A stretch of DNA of 64,000 nucleotides from Pseudomonas flavescens (GCF_013408425.1 NZ_JACBYV010000001.1:4898001-4962000); one strand, 5' to 3'; shown: positions 1 through 10,524, counted from the stretch's first letter. The notes: generated from the letters alone by a model not told the origin. A program made the numbers and translations.

Positions 1-1128
1 GAGAACGTGCTGCGTCAGCGCCTGACCACCGACATCGCCACTCAGGGCGGCCAGTTCGACGTGCTGACCATCGGCATGTACGAAGCGGCGCTGTGGGGCG
101 AGAAGGGCTGGCTGGAGCCGATGACCGATCTGCCCGCCGACTATGCCCTCGATGACGTCTTCCCCTCCGTGCGTGAGGGCCTCTCGGCCAAGGGCCAGCT
201 CTATGCCCTGCCGTTCTACGCCGAAGCGTCGATCACCTACTACCGCACCGATCTTTTCGAGCAGGCCGGGCTGAAGATGCCCGAGCAGCCGACCTGGGAT
301 CAGATGGCCGAATTCGCCAGCAAGCTGCACCAGCCCGACAAGGGCCAGTACGGTATCTGCCTGCGTGGCAAGGCCGGCTGGGGCGAGAACATGGCGCTGA
401 TCACCACCGTGGCCAATGCCTACGGCGCGCGCTGGTTCGATGAGCAGTGGAAGCCTGAATTCACCGGCAGCGAGTGGAAGAACGCGCTGAACTTCTACGT
501 CGACACCATGAACAAGTACGGCCCGCCGGGCGCGTCTAGCAATGGTTTCAACGAGAACCTGGCGTTGTTCAACAGCGGCAAGTGCGCGATGTGGGTCGAT
601 GCCAGCGTGGCCGGCTCGTTCGTCACCGACAAATCGCAGAGCAAGGTCGCCGACTCGGTAGGCTTCACCTTCGCGCCGACCCAGGTCACCGACAAGGGCG
701 CCTCCTGGCTGTACTCCTGGGCGCTGGCGATCCCTACCAGTTCCAAGTCCAAGGACGCTGCCAAGACCTTCAGCGCCTGGGCCACGTCCAAGGCCTACGG
801 AGCGCTGGTCGCCGAGAAGGATGGCGTCGCCAACGTGCCGCCAGGCACCCGCGCCTCGACCTACAGCGACGCCTACATGAAGGCGGCGCCGTTCGCCAAG
901 GTCACCCTCGACTCGTTGAAGAAGGCCGACCCGGCCAACCCCAGCGCCAAGCCTGTCCCGTACGTGGGCATTCAACTGGTGACCATTCCCGAGTTCCAGG
1001 CCATCGGCACCAGTGTCGGCAAGCTGTTCGCCGCCGCGCTCACCGGGCAGATGAAGCCTGATCAGGCTCTCCAGGCAGCACAGCAGAGCACCGAGCGGGA
1101 AATGAAGCGCGCCGGGTATCCGAAGTAG
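1..1128 (+). CDS. mtlE: Mannitol/sorbitol ABC transporter periplasmic binding protein MtlE (5' end missing)
   Basis: Family 1 extracellular solute-binding protein that captures mannitol and related polyols in the periplasm and delivers them to MtlFG-K. The reading frame is open from base 1, so the signal peptide and first residues lie outside the window; about 375 residues are present, against roughly 435 for the family. The N-lobe contains an FDVLTIGMYEAALWGEKGWL stretch and the C-terminal part has the usual alternation of W/Y-rich sugar-contact segments such as GASWLYSWALAIP. The next genes are the two permeases, the ATPase, mannitol dehydrogenase and two kinases, the order of the P. fluorescens mtl operon, which fixes the substrate class better than the sequence alone. 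A GTG at base 7 is an internal codon, not the start. Confidence 0.92.
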   Translation, partial: ENVLRQRLTTDIATQGGQFDVLTIGMYEAALWGEKGWLEPMTDLPADYALDDVFPSVREGLSAKGQLYALPFYAEASITYYRTDLFEQAGLKMPEQPTWDQMAEFASKLHQPDKGQYGICLRGKAGWGENMALITTVANAYGARWFDEQWKPEFTGSEWKNALNFYVDTMNKYGPPGASSNGFNENLALFNSGKCAMWVDASVAGSFVTDKSQSKVADSVGFTFAPTQVTDKGASWLYSWALAIPTSSKSKDAAKTFSAWATSKAYGALVAEKDGVANVPPGTRASTYSDAYMKAAPFAKVTLDSLKKADPANPSAKPVPYVGIQLVTIPEFQAIGTSVGKLFAAALTGQMKPDQALQAAQQSTEREMKRAGYPK

Positions 1129-1132
1129 CGGA

Positions 1133-1230
1133 ACCGCGATCGTTCCCACGCTCTGCGTGGGAACGTATGTCGGGACGCTCCGCGTCCGCCCCGGTGTTAC
1201 GCGGCGCGGAGCGCCACAGGCGGCGTTCCC
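1133..1230. repeat. REP-like palindromic element between mtlE and mtlF
   Basis: A perfect palindrome CGTTCCCACG-ctctg-CGTGGGAACG (1141-1165) is followed by a second short palindrome GGACGCTCCGCGTCC (about 1173-1187) and a partly inverted copy of both motifs up to 1230. This motif pair is a familiar intergenic repeat in Pseudomonas genomes. Its place between the binding-protein gene and the first permease gene resembles the malE-malF REP of E. coli, where such structures stabilise the upstream message and lower downstream expression. The function here is inferred. Confidence 0.8.
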
Positions 1231-1269
1231 AAAGCGTCATCCGCTGTAGAACCGTCTTTCGGAGACACG

Positions 1270-2196
1270 ATGAATACCATCGACAATCCTGCGGAGCTGG
1301 CCCGCGAGCCGGCGCCGCGTAAATCGCGACGCCTGGCGCCCGGCTGGTTTCTGGTCAGCCCTTCGGTCGTCCTGCTGCTGATCTGGATGATCGTGCCTCT
1401 GGGCATGACCATCTATTTCTCGCTGATCCGCTACAACCTGCTGTACCCCGGCGAGAACGATTTCGTCGGGCTGGAGAACTTCGAGTACTTCGTCACCGAC
1501 GCCGCGTTTCTGTCTGGCGCGGGCAACACCCTGTTGCTGGTGGGCAGCGTGCTGCTGATCAGCGTGGTGTTCGGCGTGCTGATTTCCGCACTGCTGGAGG
1601 CCAGTGAGTTCTTTGGCCGGGGCATCGTGCGGGTGCTGCTGATCTCGCCGTTCTTCATCATGCCGACGGTCAGCGCGCTGCTGTGGAAGAACCTGATCTT
1701 CCATCCGGTTTCGGGGATTCTGGCAGCCGTCTGGCAGTTCTTCGGCGCTCAGCCGGTGGACTGGCTGGCGCACCACCCCTTGTTCTCGATCATCCTCATC
1801 GTGTCCTGGCAGTGGCTGCCATTCGCCATCCTCATCCTGATGACCGCCATGCAGTCTCTGGATCAGGAGCAGAAGGAAGCCGCGCGCCTCGACGGTGCCG
1901 GACCGCTGGCCATCTTCTGGCACCTGACCCTGCCGCATCTGGCGCGACCGATTGCCGTGGTGGTGATGATCGAAACCATCTTCCTGCTCTCGGTATTCGC
2001 CGAAATCTACACCACCACCGGCGGCGGCCCGGGCTATGAGTCCACCAACCTCGCTTACCTGATCTACACCCAGGCGCTGCTGCAGTTCGACGTGGGCATG
2101 GCCTCCGCCGGCGGGCTGATCGCCGTGGTCATCGCCAACATCGCCGCCATCGTGCTGATTCGCATGATCGGCAAGAACCTGACCGACCGGCAGTAG
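1270..2196 (+). CDS. mtlF: Mannitol/sorbitol ABC transporter permease MtlF
   Basis: MalF-type inner-membrane permease of 308 residues, one half of the polyol import channel. After a short cytoplasmic N-terminus rich in Arg/Lys, the first membrane segment starts near residue 27 (WFLVSPSVVLLLIWMIVPLG), and several more hydrophobic stretches follow. The EAA loop that docks the ATPase is visible as EAARLDGAGPLAIFWHLTLP at about residues 203-222. ATG at 1270 follows a GGAG-like ribosome site. The gene lies 73 bases before... its partner permease begins 9 bases after its stop, so the two are probably coupled. MtlF is separated from mtlE by a REP-like palindrome, which may lower its level relative to the binding protein. 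Confidence 0.92.
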   Translation: MNTIDNPAELAREPAPRKSRRLAPGWFLVSPSVVLLLIWMIVPLGMTIYFSLIRYNLLYPGENDFVGLENFEYFVTDAAFLSGAGNTLLLVGSVLLISVVFGVLISALLEASEFFGRGIVRVLLISPFFIMPTVSALLWKNLIFHPVSGILAAVWQFFGAQPVDWLAHHPLFSIILIVSWQWLPFAILILMTAMQSLDQEQKEAARLDGAGPLAIFWHLTLPHLARPIAVVVMIETIFLLSVFAEIYTTTGGGPGYESTNLAYLIYTQALLQFDVGMASAGGLIAVVIANIAAIVLIRMIGKNLTDRQ

Positions 2197-2205
2197 GAGC
2201 GAAGC

Positions 2206-3039
2206 ATGCTGACCCTCAAGCAATCCCGTCGGCTGCAGAGCCTGATCATCGGCACCCTGGCCTGGGCCATCGCCGCGTTGATCTTCTTTCCGATCTTCTG
2301 GATGGTGCTGACCAGCCTGAAGACCGAGCTCGACGCCTTCGCCACGCCGCCGCAGTTCATCTTCACGCCGACGCTGGAGAACTACCTGCACATCAACGAG
2401 CGCAGCAATTACTTCAGTTTCGCCTGGAACTCGGTGCTGATCTCCTTCTCGGCGACCCTGCTGTGCATGCTGATCGCGGTGCCGGCGGCTTACTCGATGG
2501 CGTTCTTCGAGACCAAGCGCACCAAAGGCACGCTGCTATGGATGCTGTCGACCAAGATGCTGCCGCCGGTCGGTGTGCTGGTGCCGATCTATCTGCTGGC
2601 CAAGCAATTCGGCCTGCTCGATTCGCGTATCGCGCTGATCGTCATCTACACCCTGATCAACCTGCCGATCGTGGTGTGGATGGTGTACACCTACTTCAAG
2701 GATATCCCCGGAGAGATCCTCGAAGCGGCGCGCCTGGATGGGGCCACCACCTGGCAGGAAATCGTTCGCGTGCTGCTGCCCATCGCCCGTGGCGGCCTGG
2801 CCTCGACCATGCTGCTGTCGTTGATCCTGTGCTGGAACGAGGCTTTCTGGTCGCTCAACCTGACCAGTTCCGCGGCGGCGCCACTGACCGCGCTGGTGGC
2901 GTCCTACTCCAGTCCCGAAGGCCTGTTCTGGGCCAAGCTTTCCGCCGTTTCGACGCTTGCCTGCGCGCCCATCCTGATCTTCGGCTGGATCAGCCAGAAG
3001 CAGCTGGTGCGTGGCCTGTCGTTCGGGGCCGTGAAATGA
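2206..3039 (+). CDS. mtlG: Mannitol/sorbitol ABC transporter permease MtlG
   Basis: MalG-type permease of 277 residues that pairs with MtlF. It starts with a membrane segment (about residues 12-33, LIIGTLAWAIAALIFFPIFW), then a periplasmic loop that has the MalG-family feature of a conserved aromatic/TP region (FATPPQFIFTPTLENYL). The EAA motif reads EAARLDGATTWQEIVRVLLP in the last third. The ATG is preceded by GGAGCGAAGC, a good ribosome site. The gap to the ATPase gene mtlK is 213 bases and holds a REP doublet, unusual for a tight operon. Confidence 0.92.
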   Translation: MLTLKQSRRLQSLIIGTLAWAIAALIFFPIFWMVLTSLKTELDAFATPPQFIFTPTLENYLHINERSNYFSFAWNSVLISFSATLLCMLIAVPAAYSMAFFETKRTKGTLLWMLSTKMLPPVGVLVPIYLLAKQFGLLDSRIALIVIYTLINLPIVVWMVYTYFKDIPGEILEAARLDGATTWQEIVRVLLPIARGGLASTMLLSLILCWNEAFWSLNLTSSAAAPLTALVASYSSPEGLFWAKLSAVSTLACAPILIFGWISQKQLVRGLSFGAVK

Positions 3040-3074
3040 GGACGCCGATATGTGTTTGATCCTCGTCGCCCGCC

Positions 3075-3187
3075 GTAGGAGCGAGCTTGCTCGCGATCTG
3101 CCGGCAACCGGCAGTGGCTCTGCTGCCACGGTCGAGGGCGTTTTCGCTGCCGGTTCCCTGCAGATCGCCGGCAAGCCGGGCTCCTAC
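3075..3187. repeat. REP doublet (REPIN-type) between mtlG and mtlK
   Basis: Two inverted arms are visible: GTAGGAGCGAGCTTGCTCGC starting at 3075 and, near the other end, a decayed reverse-complement arm ending GGGCTCCTAC at 3187, with GATCTGCCGG / CCGGTTCCCTGCAGATC matching between them. The GTAGGAGCGAGCTTGCTCGCGAT motif is one of the most common Pseudomonas REP sequences. The pair in inverted orientation is what RAYT-mobilised REPINs look like. It can form a long imperfect hairpin in the mtl message. Confidence 0.85.
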
Positions 3188-3252
3188 GCCCGTTGGGCAG
3201 AAGCACAACTGCAGCGTCTGTAAACAATCGAAGAATAAGACTGGAGCCCGCT

Positions 3253-4359
<1,107 letters not shown>

Positions 4360-4376
4360 AGCGCAGGAATGACCCC

Positions 4377-5852
4377 ATGAAACTGACCCGCAAGAATCTC
4401 GCATCACTGGCCGCCGAGGTCGATGTACCGGCCTACGATCCGGCGGACGTACGCCAGGGAATCGCCCATATCGGCGTCGGCGGTTTCCACCGTGCTCACC
4501 AGGCGATCTACACCGAAGCGCTGCTCAACCGTGGCGAAGCCCTGAACTGGGGCATCTGTGGCGTTGGCCTGCGCCGCGAGGACCGCGCCATGCAACAGGC
4601 GCTGGCCGAGCAGGATCACCTCTACACGATGTTCGTGCTGGGCGATGAGCCCGGTCTGGAAGTCCGTGTGGTCGGTGCCATCAATGGCATGCTGCTGGCC
4701 GAGGACTCACCCGCCGCGCTGATCGACAAGCTGGCCGATCCGGCGATCCGTATCGTTTCGCTGACCATCACCGAAGGTGGCTACTGCATCGACGACAGCA
4801 GCGGCGAGTTCATGGCCCATCTGCCGGACATTCAGCATGATCTGGCGCACCCGGATGCACCGCGCAGCGTCTTTGGCTTTCTCTGCGCCGCCCTGGCCAG
4901 GCGCCGTGCTGCCGGCACGCCGGCGTTCACGTTGATGTCCTGCGATAACCTGCCCCACAACGGCGCGGTGACCCGCAAGGCGCTGCTGGCGTTCGCTCAC
5001 CTGGCCGATCACGAGCTGGCGACCTGGATCGACAGCCATGTCAGCTTCCCCAATGCCATGGTCGACCGCATCACACCGATGACCAGCGACGCTCACCGCC
5101 AGCAACTGGCCGAGCGTCATGGCGTCGAGGACGCCTGGCCGGTGGTCTGCGAGCCGTTCCTGCAGTGGGTGCTCGAAGACAAGTTCGTCAGCGGCCGGCC
5201 GGCCTGGGAAAAGGTCGGTGTGCAGTTCACCGATGACGTCACGCCCTACGAGGAGATGAAGATAAAATTGCTCAACGGCAGCCACCTGGCGTTGACCTAC
5301 CTGGGCTTTCTCAAGGGCTATCGCTTCGTTCACGAGGCCATGAACGATCCACTGTTCCAGCGCTATGTGCGCACCTTCATGGACCTCGACGTGACCCCGC
5401 AACTGGCAGCGGTGCCGGGTATCGATCTGGAGGCTTACAAGGACACCCTGATCGAGCGCTTTTCCAACCAGGCCATCGCCGATCAGCTCGAACGCGTCTG
5501 CTCGGACGGTTCGTCGAAGTTTCCCAAGTTCATCGTGCCGACCATCAACCGGCTGATCGAGGACGGTCGGCCGCTGGAACGCGCGGCGCTGGTGGTCGCC
5601 GCGTGGGCGCTGTACCTCAAGGGTGTCGACGAGAAAGGCAGCCGCTATCGCATTCCTGATCCACGTGCCGAGTTCTGCCAGAAACTGGTACAGGATGACG
5701 ACCGGGTGAGCGAGCATGTGTTGGGCGTCGAAGTGATCTTCGGCAATGGCATCCCGCAGTCGGCGGCTTTCGTCACGGCCTTCGAACTCTGCTACGACAG
5801 CCTGCGCAAGCTCGGTGTGACGCGCACCCTGCAGACCCTGCTGGGTGATTGA
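4377..5852 (+). CDS. mtlD: Mannitol 2-dehydrogenase
   Basis: NAD-dependent polyol dehydrogenase of 491 residues that oxidises D-mannitol (and probably D-arabitol and D-sorbitol) to the ketose in the cytoplasm. The N-terminal Rossmann half has the IGVGGFHRAHQAIY segment near residues 32-45, typical of long-chain mannitol dehydrogenases. The C-terminal half has the catalytic K-x4-N-x2-H block, seen as KIKLLNGSHLALTYLG near residues 297-312, with Lys, Asn and His in place. Length matches the P. fluorescens enzyme. It sits between mtlK and a xylulokinase-like gene, as expected for the mtl operon. Confidence 0.95.
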   Translation: MKLTRKNLASLAAEVDVPAYDPADVRQGIAHIGVGGFHRAHQAIYTEALLNRGEALNWGICGVGLRREDRAMQQALAEQDHLYTMFVLGDEPGLEVRVVGAINGMLLAEDSPAALIDKLADPAIRIVSLTITEGGYCIDDSSGEFMAHLPDIQHDLAHPDAPRSVFGFLCAALARRRAAGTPAFTLMSCDNLPHNGAVTRKALLAFAHLADHELATWIDSHVSFPNAMVDRITPMTSDAHRQQLAERHGVEDAWPVVCEPFLQWVLEDKFVSGRPAWEKVGVQFTDDVTPYEEMKIKLLNGSHLALTYLGFLKGYRFVHEAMNDPLFQRYVRTFMDLDVTPQLAAVPGIDLEAYKDTLIERFSNQAIADQLERVCSDGSSKFPKFIVPTINRLIEDGRPLERAALVVAAWALYLKGVDEKGSRYRIPDPRAEFCQKLVQDDDRVSEHVLGVEVIFGNGIPQSAAFVTAFELCYDSLRKLGVTRTLQTLLGD

Positions 5853-5855
5853 GCC

Positions 5856-7340
5856 ATGTACCTCGGCATCGATTGCGGTACCCAGGGTACCAAGGCGCTG
5901 GTGCTGGATATCCACAGTGGGCGGGTGCTTGGCGAAGGCAGCGCAGGGCACCAGCTGATCAGCGGTGCCAACGGGCGTCGCGAGCAGGAACCGGCCGACT
6001 GGCTGCAGGCCTTCGAATTGGCCACCGCGCGAGCGCTGCAGCAGGCCGGCGTGTCGGGTCGCGAGGTTCTCGGCATTGGCGTGTCCGGTCAGCAGCACGG
6101 CCTGGTGCTGCTCGATGCCAAAGGCGAAGTGCTGCGCCCTGCCAAGCTGTGGTGCGACACCGAGTCGGCCGCCGAGAACGCCCAGCTGCTGGATTTGCTC
6201 GGCGGCGAAAGCGGTTCGCTGGAGCGCCTGGGTGTGGCCATCGCGCCGGGCTACACGGTGTCCAAACTGCTCTGGACCCGTGATCATCACCCTGAGGTGT
6301 TCGCCCGCATCGCCTACATCCTGTTGCCCCACGACTACCTGAATTACTGGCTGACCGGGCGTTTCTGCGCTGAATACGGGGATGCCTCGGGTAGCGGTTA
6401 TTTCAACGTGCGCACCCGCGCCTGGGACAGCCAACTACTCGAGTCGATCGACCCGAGCGGCGCCCTGTCGCGTGCCTTGCCGGAGCTGATCGAGTCGCAT
6501 CGCTGCGTCGGTCCGATTCGTCCGCAGATCGCCGAGCTGCTGGGTCTGAACCCCCGTGCTCTGGTGGCCAGCGGCGGTGGCGACAATATGATGGGCGCCA
6601 TCGGTACGGGCAATATCGCCCCCGGCGCCATCACCATGAGTCTCGGCACATCCGGCACGGTATACGCCTACGCCGATCAGCCACGGGTCAGCCCACACCC
6701 GCAGGTGGCGACCTTCTGTTCGTCATCCGCTGGCTGGCTGCCGTTGATCTGCACCATGAACCTGACCAACGCCAGCGGTGCGATTCGTGAATTGCTGGGG
6801 CTGGATGTCGAGGCCTTCGGTGCGCTGGTCGGCCAGGCGCCCATCGGTGCGCAGGGCGTGCTGATGCTGCCATTCCTCAATGGTGAGCGGGTGCCGGCGT
6901 TGCCGCAGGCCACCGCCAGCCTGCATGGCCTTACGACCGATAACCTGACTCGCGCCAATCTCTGTCGGGCGGTGGTGGAGGGCACCACCTTCGGCTTGCG
7001 CTACGGGCTCGACCTGTTGCGTGACAGCGGTATTCGCAGCGATGCGATCCGCCTGATCGGTGGCGGTGCGAAGAGCGCCCCATGGCGGCAGATCGTCGCC
7101 GACATCATGGGTGCGCCGGTGGCCTGCCCGCAGCACACCGAAGCGGCAGCGCTCGGTGCGGCGATCCAGGCCGCCTGGTGCGTGAGTCACGAGCAGGGCG
7201 AGGCGCTGAGCCTGGACAGCCTGTGCGAGCGCTGCGTGACCCTGGATGAAACCCGCGGCGCACAACCCGACGCGTTGCGCAGCCGGGCCTACGAGGGTGT
7301 CTACCAACGCTACCGTGAGCTGGTGCGACAACTGCAATGA
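5856..7340 (+). CDS. xylB: Xylulokinase (MtlY/XylB)
   Basis: FGGY-family carbohydrate kinase of 494 residues; in the mtl operon it is called mtlY and phosphorylates D-xylulose made from D-arabitol. The N-terminal phosphate loop is LGIDCGTQGTKALVLD, the first FGGY signature region contains GVSGQQHGLVLLD, and the second actin-like domain has LSLGTSGTVYAYAD and the conserved GGGAKSAPWRQIVADIMG adenosine-contact segment. It starts four bases after the mtlD stop, so it is likely translated with it. A strong hairpin follows the stop codon. Confidence 0.93.
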   Translation: MYLGIDCGTQGTKALVLDIHSGRVLGEGSAGHQLISGANGRREQEPADWLQAFELATARALQQAGVSGREVLGIGVSGQQHGLVLLDAKGEVLRPAKLWCDTESAAENAQLLDLLGGESGSLERLGVAIAPGYTVSKLLWTRDHHPEVFARIAYILLPHDYLNYWLTGRFCAEYGDASGSGYFNVRTRAWDSQLLESIDPSGALSRALPELIESHRCVGPIRPQIAELLGLNPRALVASGGGDNMMGAIGTGNIAPGAITMSLGTSGTVYAYADQPRVSPHPQVATFCSSSAGWLPLICTMNLTNASGAIRELLGLDVEAFGALVGQAPIGAQGVLMLPFLNGERVPALPQATASLHGLTTDNLTRANLCRAVVEGTTFGLRYGLDLLRDSGIRSDAIRLIGGGAKSAPWRQIVADIMGAPVACPQHTEAAALGAAIQAAWCVSHEQGEALSLDSLCERCVTLDETRGAQPDALRSRAYEGVYQRYRELVRQLQ

Positions 7341-7346
7341 CCCACA

Positions 7347-7367
7347 CCGACGGCATTTTGCCGTCGG
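7347..7367 (+). terminator. Hairpin between mtlY and mtlZ (partial terminator or stabiliser)
   Basis: A perfect 8-bp stem CCGACGGC / GCCGTCGG closes an ATTTT loop six bases after the xylB stop. The following bases (CTCTTCCC) are not a clean T-run, so it may attenuate or protect the message rather than end it, since mtlZ follows in the same direction 69 bases after the xylB stop. Confidence 0.55.
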
Positions 7368-7409
7368 CTCTTCCCTGCGCGAGCGCGCCTTCTGAGATGC
7401 GGAGATTCC

Positions 7410-8375
7410 ATGTACCTGGTATGCGGCGAAGCCCTGTTCGATTTCTTCTGCAACCCTGGCGAGCGCAGCAGCGAGCTGAATTTCCAGGCCCTGGCCGGCG
7501 GTTCGCCGTTCAACGTGGCGGTCGGCCTGCGTCGGCTTGGCGTGGAGTCGGGCCTGTTCGGCGGTATTTCCAGTGACTACCTCGGCCAGCGCCTGCGCCA
7601 GGTGCTGGAGGAGGAGGGGGTGAGCGATCGTTACCTGATCGCCAGCGAGGCGCCAACCACCATGGCCATGGTCGCGCTGGATGCCAAGGGCTCGCCGCAG
7701 TACATGTTTCGCGGCGAGGGTTGTGCGGATCGTCAACTGCTACCCGAGCATTTGCCCGCTCTGGGCGATGAGGTCAAAGGCCTGCACGTGGGCTCCTATT
7801 CGCTGGTGGTACCACCGATTGGCGACACTCTGCTGGCGCTGGTCGAGCGCGAGAGCGACCGCCGCCTGATCACCCTGGATCCCAACGTACGTCTCAATCC
7901 TGCACCGAATATCGAGCGCTGGCGCCAGCGAATTGAATCTTTTGCCGCCCATGCGCATCTGATCAAGGTCAGCGAGGAAGACCTGGAGCTGCTCTATCCC
8001 GGTATCGAGCCGCTGACGAGCATCGAGCGCTGGTTGGCCCGGCGTTGTCAGGTGGTGTTTCTGACCCGTGGCAGCGAAGGGGCGAGCGTGTTCAGCCGGC
8101 AGCATGGGCACTGGTCAGTGCCGGCGCGCCAGGTGGTCACGCGTGACACGGTGGGAGCGGGGGATACCTTCCAGGCGGCGATCATCGCCTACCTGGTGCA
8201 GCATGGGCTGGACAGCCCCACTGCCCTCGCTGCGTTGTCTCGTGAGAGGCTCGATGCGATGCTCGATTTTGCGGTGCAGGCCGCGGCGCTGACCTGTTCG
8301 CGGGTTGGTCCGCAGTTGCCGTATCGCCATGAACTGGAGCGTTATCAGGCCGTTGAGGGAAGTGAGGCGCAGTAG
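7410..8375 (+). CDS. mtlZ: Fructokinase (PfkB family) MtlZ
   Basis: PfkB/ribokinase-family sugar kinase of 321 residues, expected to convert fructose released by mannitol dehydrogenase to fructose 6-phosphate. The N-terminal substrate region has GGSPFNVAVGLRRLG (about residues 30-44). The second PfkB signature near the C-terminus reads DTVGAGDTFQAAIIAYL, containing the catalytic Asp in the GAGD anion hole. ATG 7410 is preceded by GGAGATTCC. Placement at the end of the mtl operon and immediately before pgi gives a plausible route to glucose 6-phosphate and the Entner-Doudoroff pathway. Confidence 0.92.
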   Translation: MYLVCGEALFDFFCNPGERSSELNFQALAGGSPFNVAVGLRRLGVESGLFGGISSDYLGQRLRQVLEEEGVSDRYLIASEAPTTMAMVALDAKGSPQYMFRGEGCADRQLLPEHLPALGDEVKGLHVGSYSLVVPPIGDTLLALVERESDRRLITLDPNVRLNPAPNIERWRQRIESFAAHAHLIKVSEEDLELLYPGIEPLTSIERWLARRCQVVFLTRGSEGASVFSRQHGHWSVPARQVVTRDTVGAGDTFQAAIIAYLVQHGLDSPTALAALSRERLDAMLDFAVQAAALTCSRVGPQLPYRHELERYQAVEGSEAQ

Positions 8376-8468
8376 GCAATTTTCAACGCAGTATTGCCAA
8401 CGCCACGCCCAGCGGCATGCAATCGAATTCGCGAGGTCAGCCTGGCTGGCCCGAACCAAGGAGTCTTC

Positions 8469-10133
8469 ATGCCGTACCTTTCATCATCGCTGGATGTCAC
8501 GCAATTGCCGAGCTGGCAGGCCCTGGTCGCCCACCGCGAGCGTCTTGCCGGTTTCAGCATGCGCCAGGCCTTCGCCGCGGATGCGCAGCGCTTCGAGACC
8601 TTCAGCCTGAGCGGCTGCGGGCTGTTTCTGGATTACTCGAAGAACCTGATCAATACCGAGACCCGCGAGCTGCTGGTCAATCTGGCCCGGGAAGTGGGGC
8701 TGGAGCGGGGCATTCGGGCGCTGTTCGACGGCGAGCTGCTGAACAACACCGAGAAGCGCCCGGCGCTGCACACTGCGCTGCGTCGTCCGTTGGGTGACAA
8801 GGTGCAGGTCGATGGCGTCGACATCATTCCCGAGGTGCAGCGCGTGCTGCAGCAGATGACCGAGCTGGTCGGGCGCATCCACGATGGCCTGTGGCGCGGT
8901 TACACCGAGAAGCCCATCACCGACGTGGTGAACATCGGCATCGGTGGCTCCTTCCTCGGCCCGCAACTGGTCTCCGAAGCGCTGCTGCCCTTCGCCCAGC
9001 GCGGTGTGCGCTGCCACTACCTGGCCAATATCGACGGTAGCGAATTCCACGAGCTGTCGGCCAAGCTGCGCGCCGAGACCACGCTGTTCATCGTCTCGTC
9101 GAAGTCCTTCGGCACTTTGGAAACTCTCAAGAACGCCCAGGCCGCTCGTGGCTGGTACCTGGCTCAGGGTGGCTCCGAGGCCGAGCTCTATCGTCACTTC
9201 ATCGCCGTGTCGAGCAACCGCGAGGCGGCGGTGGGCTTCGGCATCCGGGAAGAGAACATCTTCCCGATGTGGGACTGGGTCGGTGGGCGCTACTCGCTGT
9301 GGTCTGCCATCGGTCTGCCGATCGCCCTGTCCATCGGCATGTCCAATTTCAAGGAGCTGTTGTCCGGTGCCTACCGCATGGACGAGCACTTCCAGACCGC
9401 ACCGTTCGAAGAGAACATGCCGGTGCTGCTGGCACTGCTCGGTGTCTGGTACGGCAACTTCTGGAATGCCCAGAGCCATGCCATCCTGCCGTACGACCAC
9501 TACCTGCGAAACATCACCAAGCACCTGCAGCAGCTGGACATGGAGTCCAACGGCAAGAGCGTGCGTGGCGATGGTCAGCCGGTCAACACCGCCACCGGTC
9601 CGGTGATCTGGGGGGGCGTGGGCTGCAACGGCCAACACGCCTATCACCAGTTGCTGCACCAGGGCACCCAGCTGATTCCGGCGGATTTCATCGTGCCGGT
9701 GAGCAGCTACAACCCGGTCGCCGACCACCAGCAGTGGCTGTACGCCAACTGCCTGTCGCAGAGCCAGGCACTGATGCTCGGCAAGTCCCGCGAGGAGGCC
9801 GAGGATGAGCTGCGTGCCAAGGGCGTGAGCGAGGAAGAGGTGCAGCGCCTGGCGCCGCACAAGGTGATTCCCGGCAACCGTCCGAGCAATACCCTGGTCA
9901 TGGAACGCGTCAGCCCGCGGCGCCTGGGTGCGCTGATCGCCATGTACGAGCACAAGGTGTTCGTGCAAAGCGTCATCTGGGGCAACAACGCGTTCGACCA
10001 GTGGGGCGTGGAGCTTGGCAAGGACCTTGGCAAGGGCGTTTATTCGCGCATGGTCGGTAGCGAGAGCGCGCGGGCGGAAGATGGCTCCACTCAGGGCCTG
10101 ATCGACTTCTTCCGCGGTCGTCACCGCGGCTGA
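8469..10133 (+). CDS. pgi: Glucose-6-phosphate isomerase
   Basis: Cytoplasmic enzyme interconverting fructose 6-phosphate and glucose 6-phosphate; 554 residues, the normal bacterial length. The sugar-phosphate site is seen in [10 protein letters not shown] (about residues 157-166) and [10 protein letters not shown]; the PGI signatures are [16 protein letters not shown] and, near the C-terminus, an [10 protein letters not shown] segment. ATG 8469 gives the usual N-terminus and has AAGGAG eleven bases upstream; the frame is open for another 25 codons upstream without a ribosome site. It lies 93 bases after mtlZ on the same strand. In P. aeruginosa I recall pgi next to the pan genes, so this mtl-linked copy could be the only one moved or a second one. 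Confidence 0.95.
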   Translation: MPYLSSSLDVTQLPSWQALVAHRERLAGFSMRQAFAADAQRFETFSLSGCGLFLDYSKNLINTETRELLVNLAREVGLERGIRALFDGELLNNTEKRPALHTALRRPLGDKVQVDGVDIIPEVQRVLQQMTELVGRIHDGLWRGYTEKPITDVVNIGIGGSFLGPQLVSEALLPFAQRGVRCHYLANIDGSEFHELSAKLRAETTLFIVSSKSFGTLETLKNAQAARGWYLAQGGSEAELYRHFIAVSSNREAAVGFGIREENIFPMWDWVGGRYSLWSAIGLPIALSIGMSNFKELLSGAYRMDEHFQTAPFEENMPVLLALLGVWYGNFWNAQSHAILPYDHYLRNITKHLQQLDMESNGKSVRGDGQPVNTATGPVIWGGVGCNGQHAYHQLLHQGTQLIPADFIVPVSSYNPVADHQQWLYANCLSQSQALMLGKSREEAEDELRAKGVSEEEVQRLAPHKVIPGNRPSNTLVMERVSPRRLGALIAMYEHKVFVQSVIWGNNAFDQWGVELGKDLGKGVYSRMVGSESARAEDGSTQGLIDFFRGRHRG

Positions 10134-10524
10134 TCGATCCGCAGTGCCATTATCTGGATGAGCGCAAAAGCCGCCCGGCATCTCTCCGCAGGCGTACGGT
10201 TTCGCGTGGCCGGGCATGGCCAGAATCACGCCCGGTCATGCGGCCTTTCTGATCAAAGGCCGCTCGCTGTCACACTCTGGACATCTGTACGTTCTTACAT
10301 GGGACAGGTATCGAGCCCATGCTAGAGCGGTTGCTTGCGGAGCCAGGCGAGCCTGGCTCAGTGGCATGCAGTTACATATCGCTGGCCAATTTGGGTCGCT
10401 TTTCTTGCGATTAAGGTTGGTTTAAGCCTTCATGGGTAAATTCGTATGCGATGTGACCAATTGGTCACGAAGCACACTGCCACTAGATGGCAAGTCAATA
10501 TCACGACTGAAACCAGGAGGCACC
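10134..10524. other. Intergenic region between pgi and the carbonic anhydrase gene
   Basis: No convincing gene. It holds an 8-bp palindrome CGGCCTTT-ctgatc-AAAGGCCG (10241-10262) without a T-run, which may end pgi, and a GAGCCAGGCGAGCCTGGCTC inverted repeat around 10339-10359. A 69-codon open frame (10216-10425) has no ribosome site and an unlikely Arg/Ala-rich composition. The AT-richer stretch from about 10370 to 10500 is where I would expect the promoter of the next gene, and a GGAGG box lies at 10516-10520. Confidence 0.6.

Noticed and set aside
1133..3187. Mannitol operon repeats considered as a CRISPR array or IS remnant
   Set aside because: The repeats are palindromic, of two different families and only present once each; no regular spacers, no transposase.
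8484..10229. 581-codon open frame antisense to pgi
   Set aside because: Shadow of pgi.
10216..10425. 69-codon open frame between pgi and the carbonic anhydrase gene
   Set aside because: No ribosome site, composition unlike a protein, overlaps hairpins.
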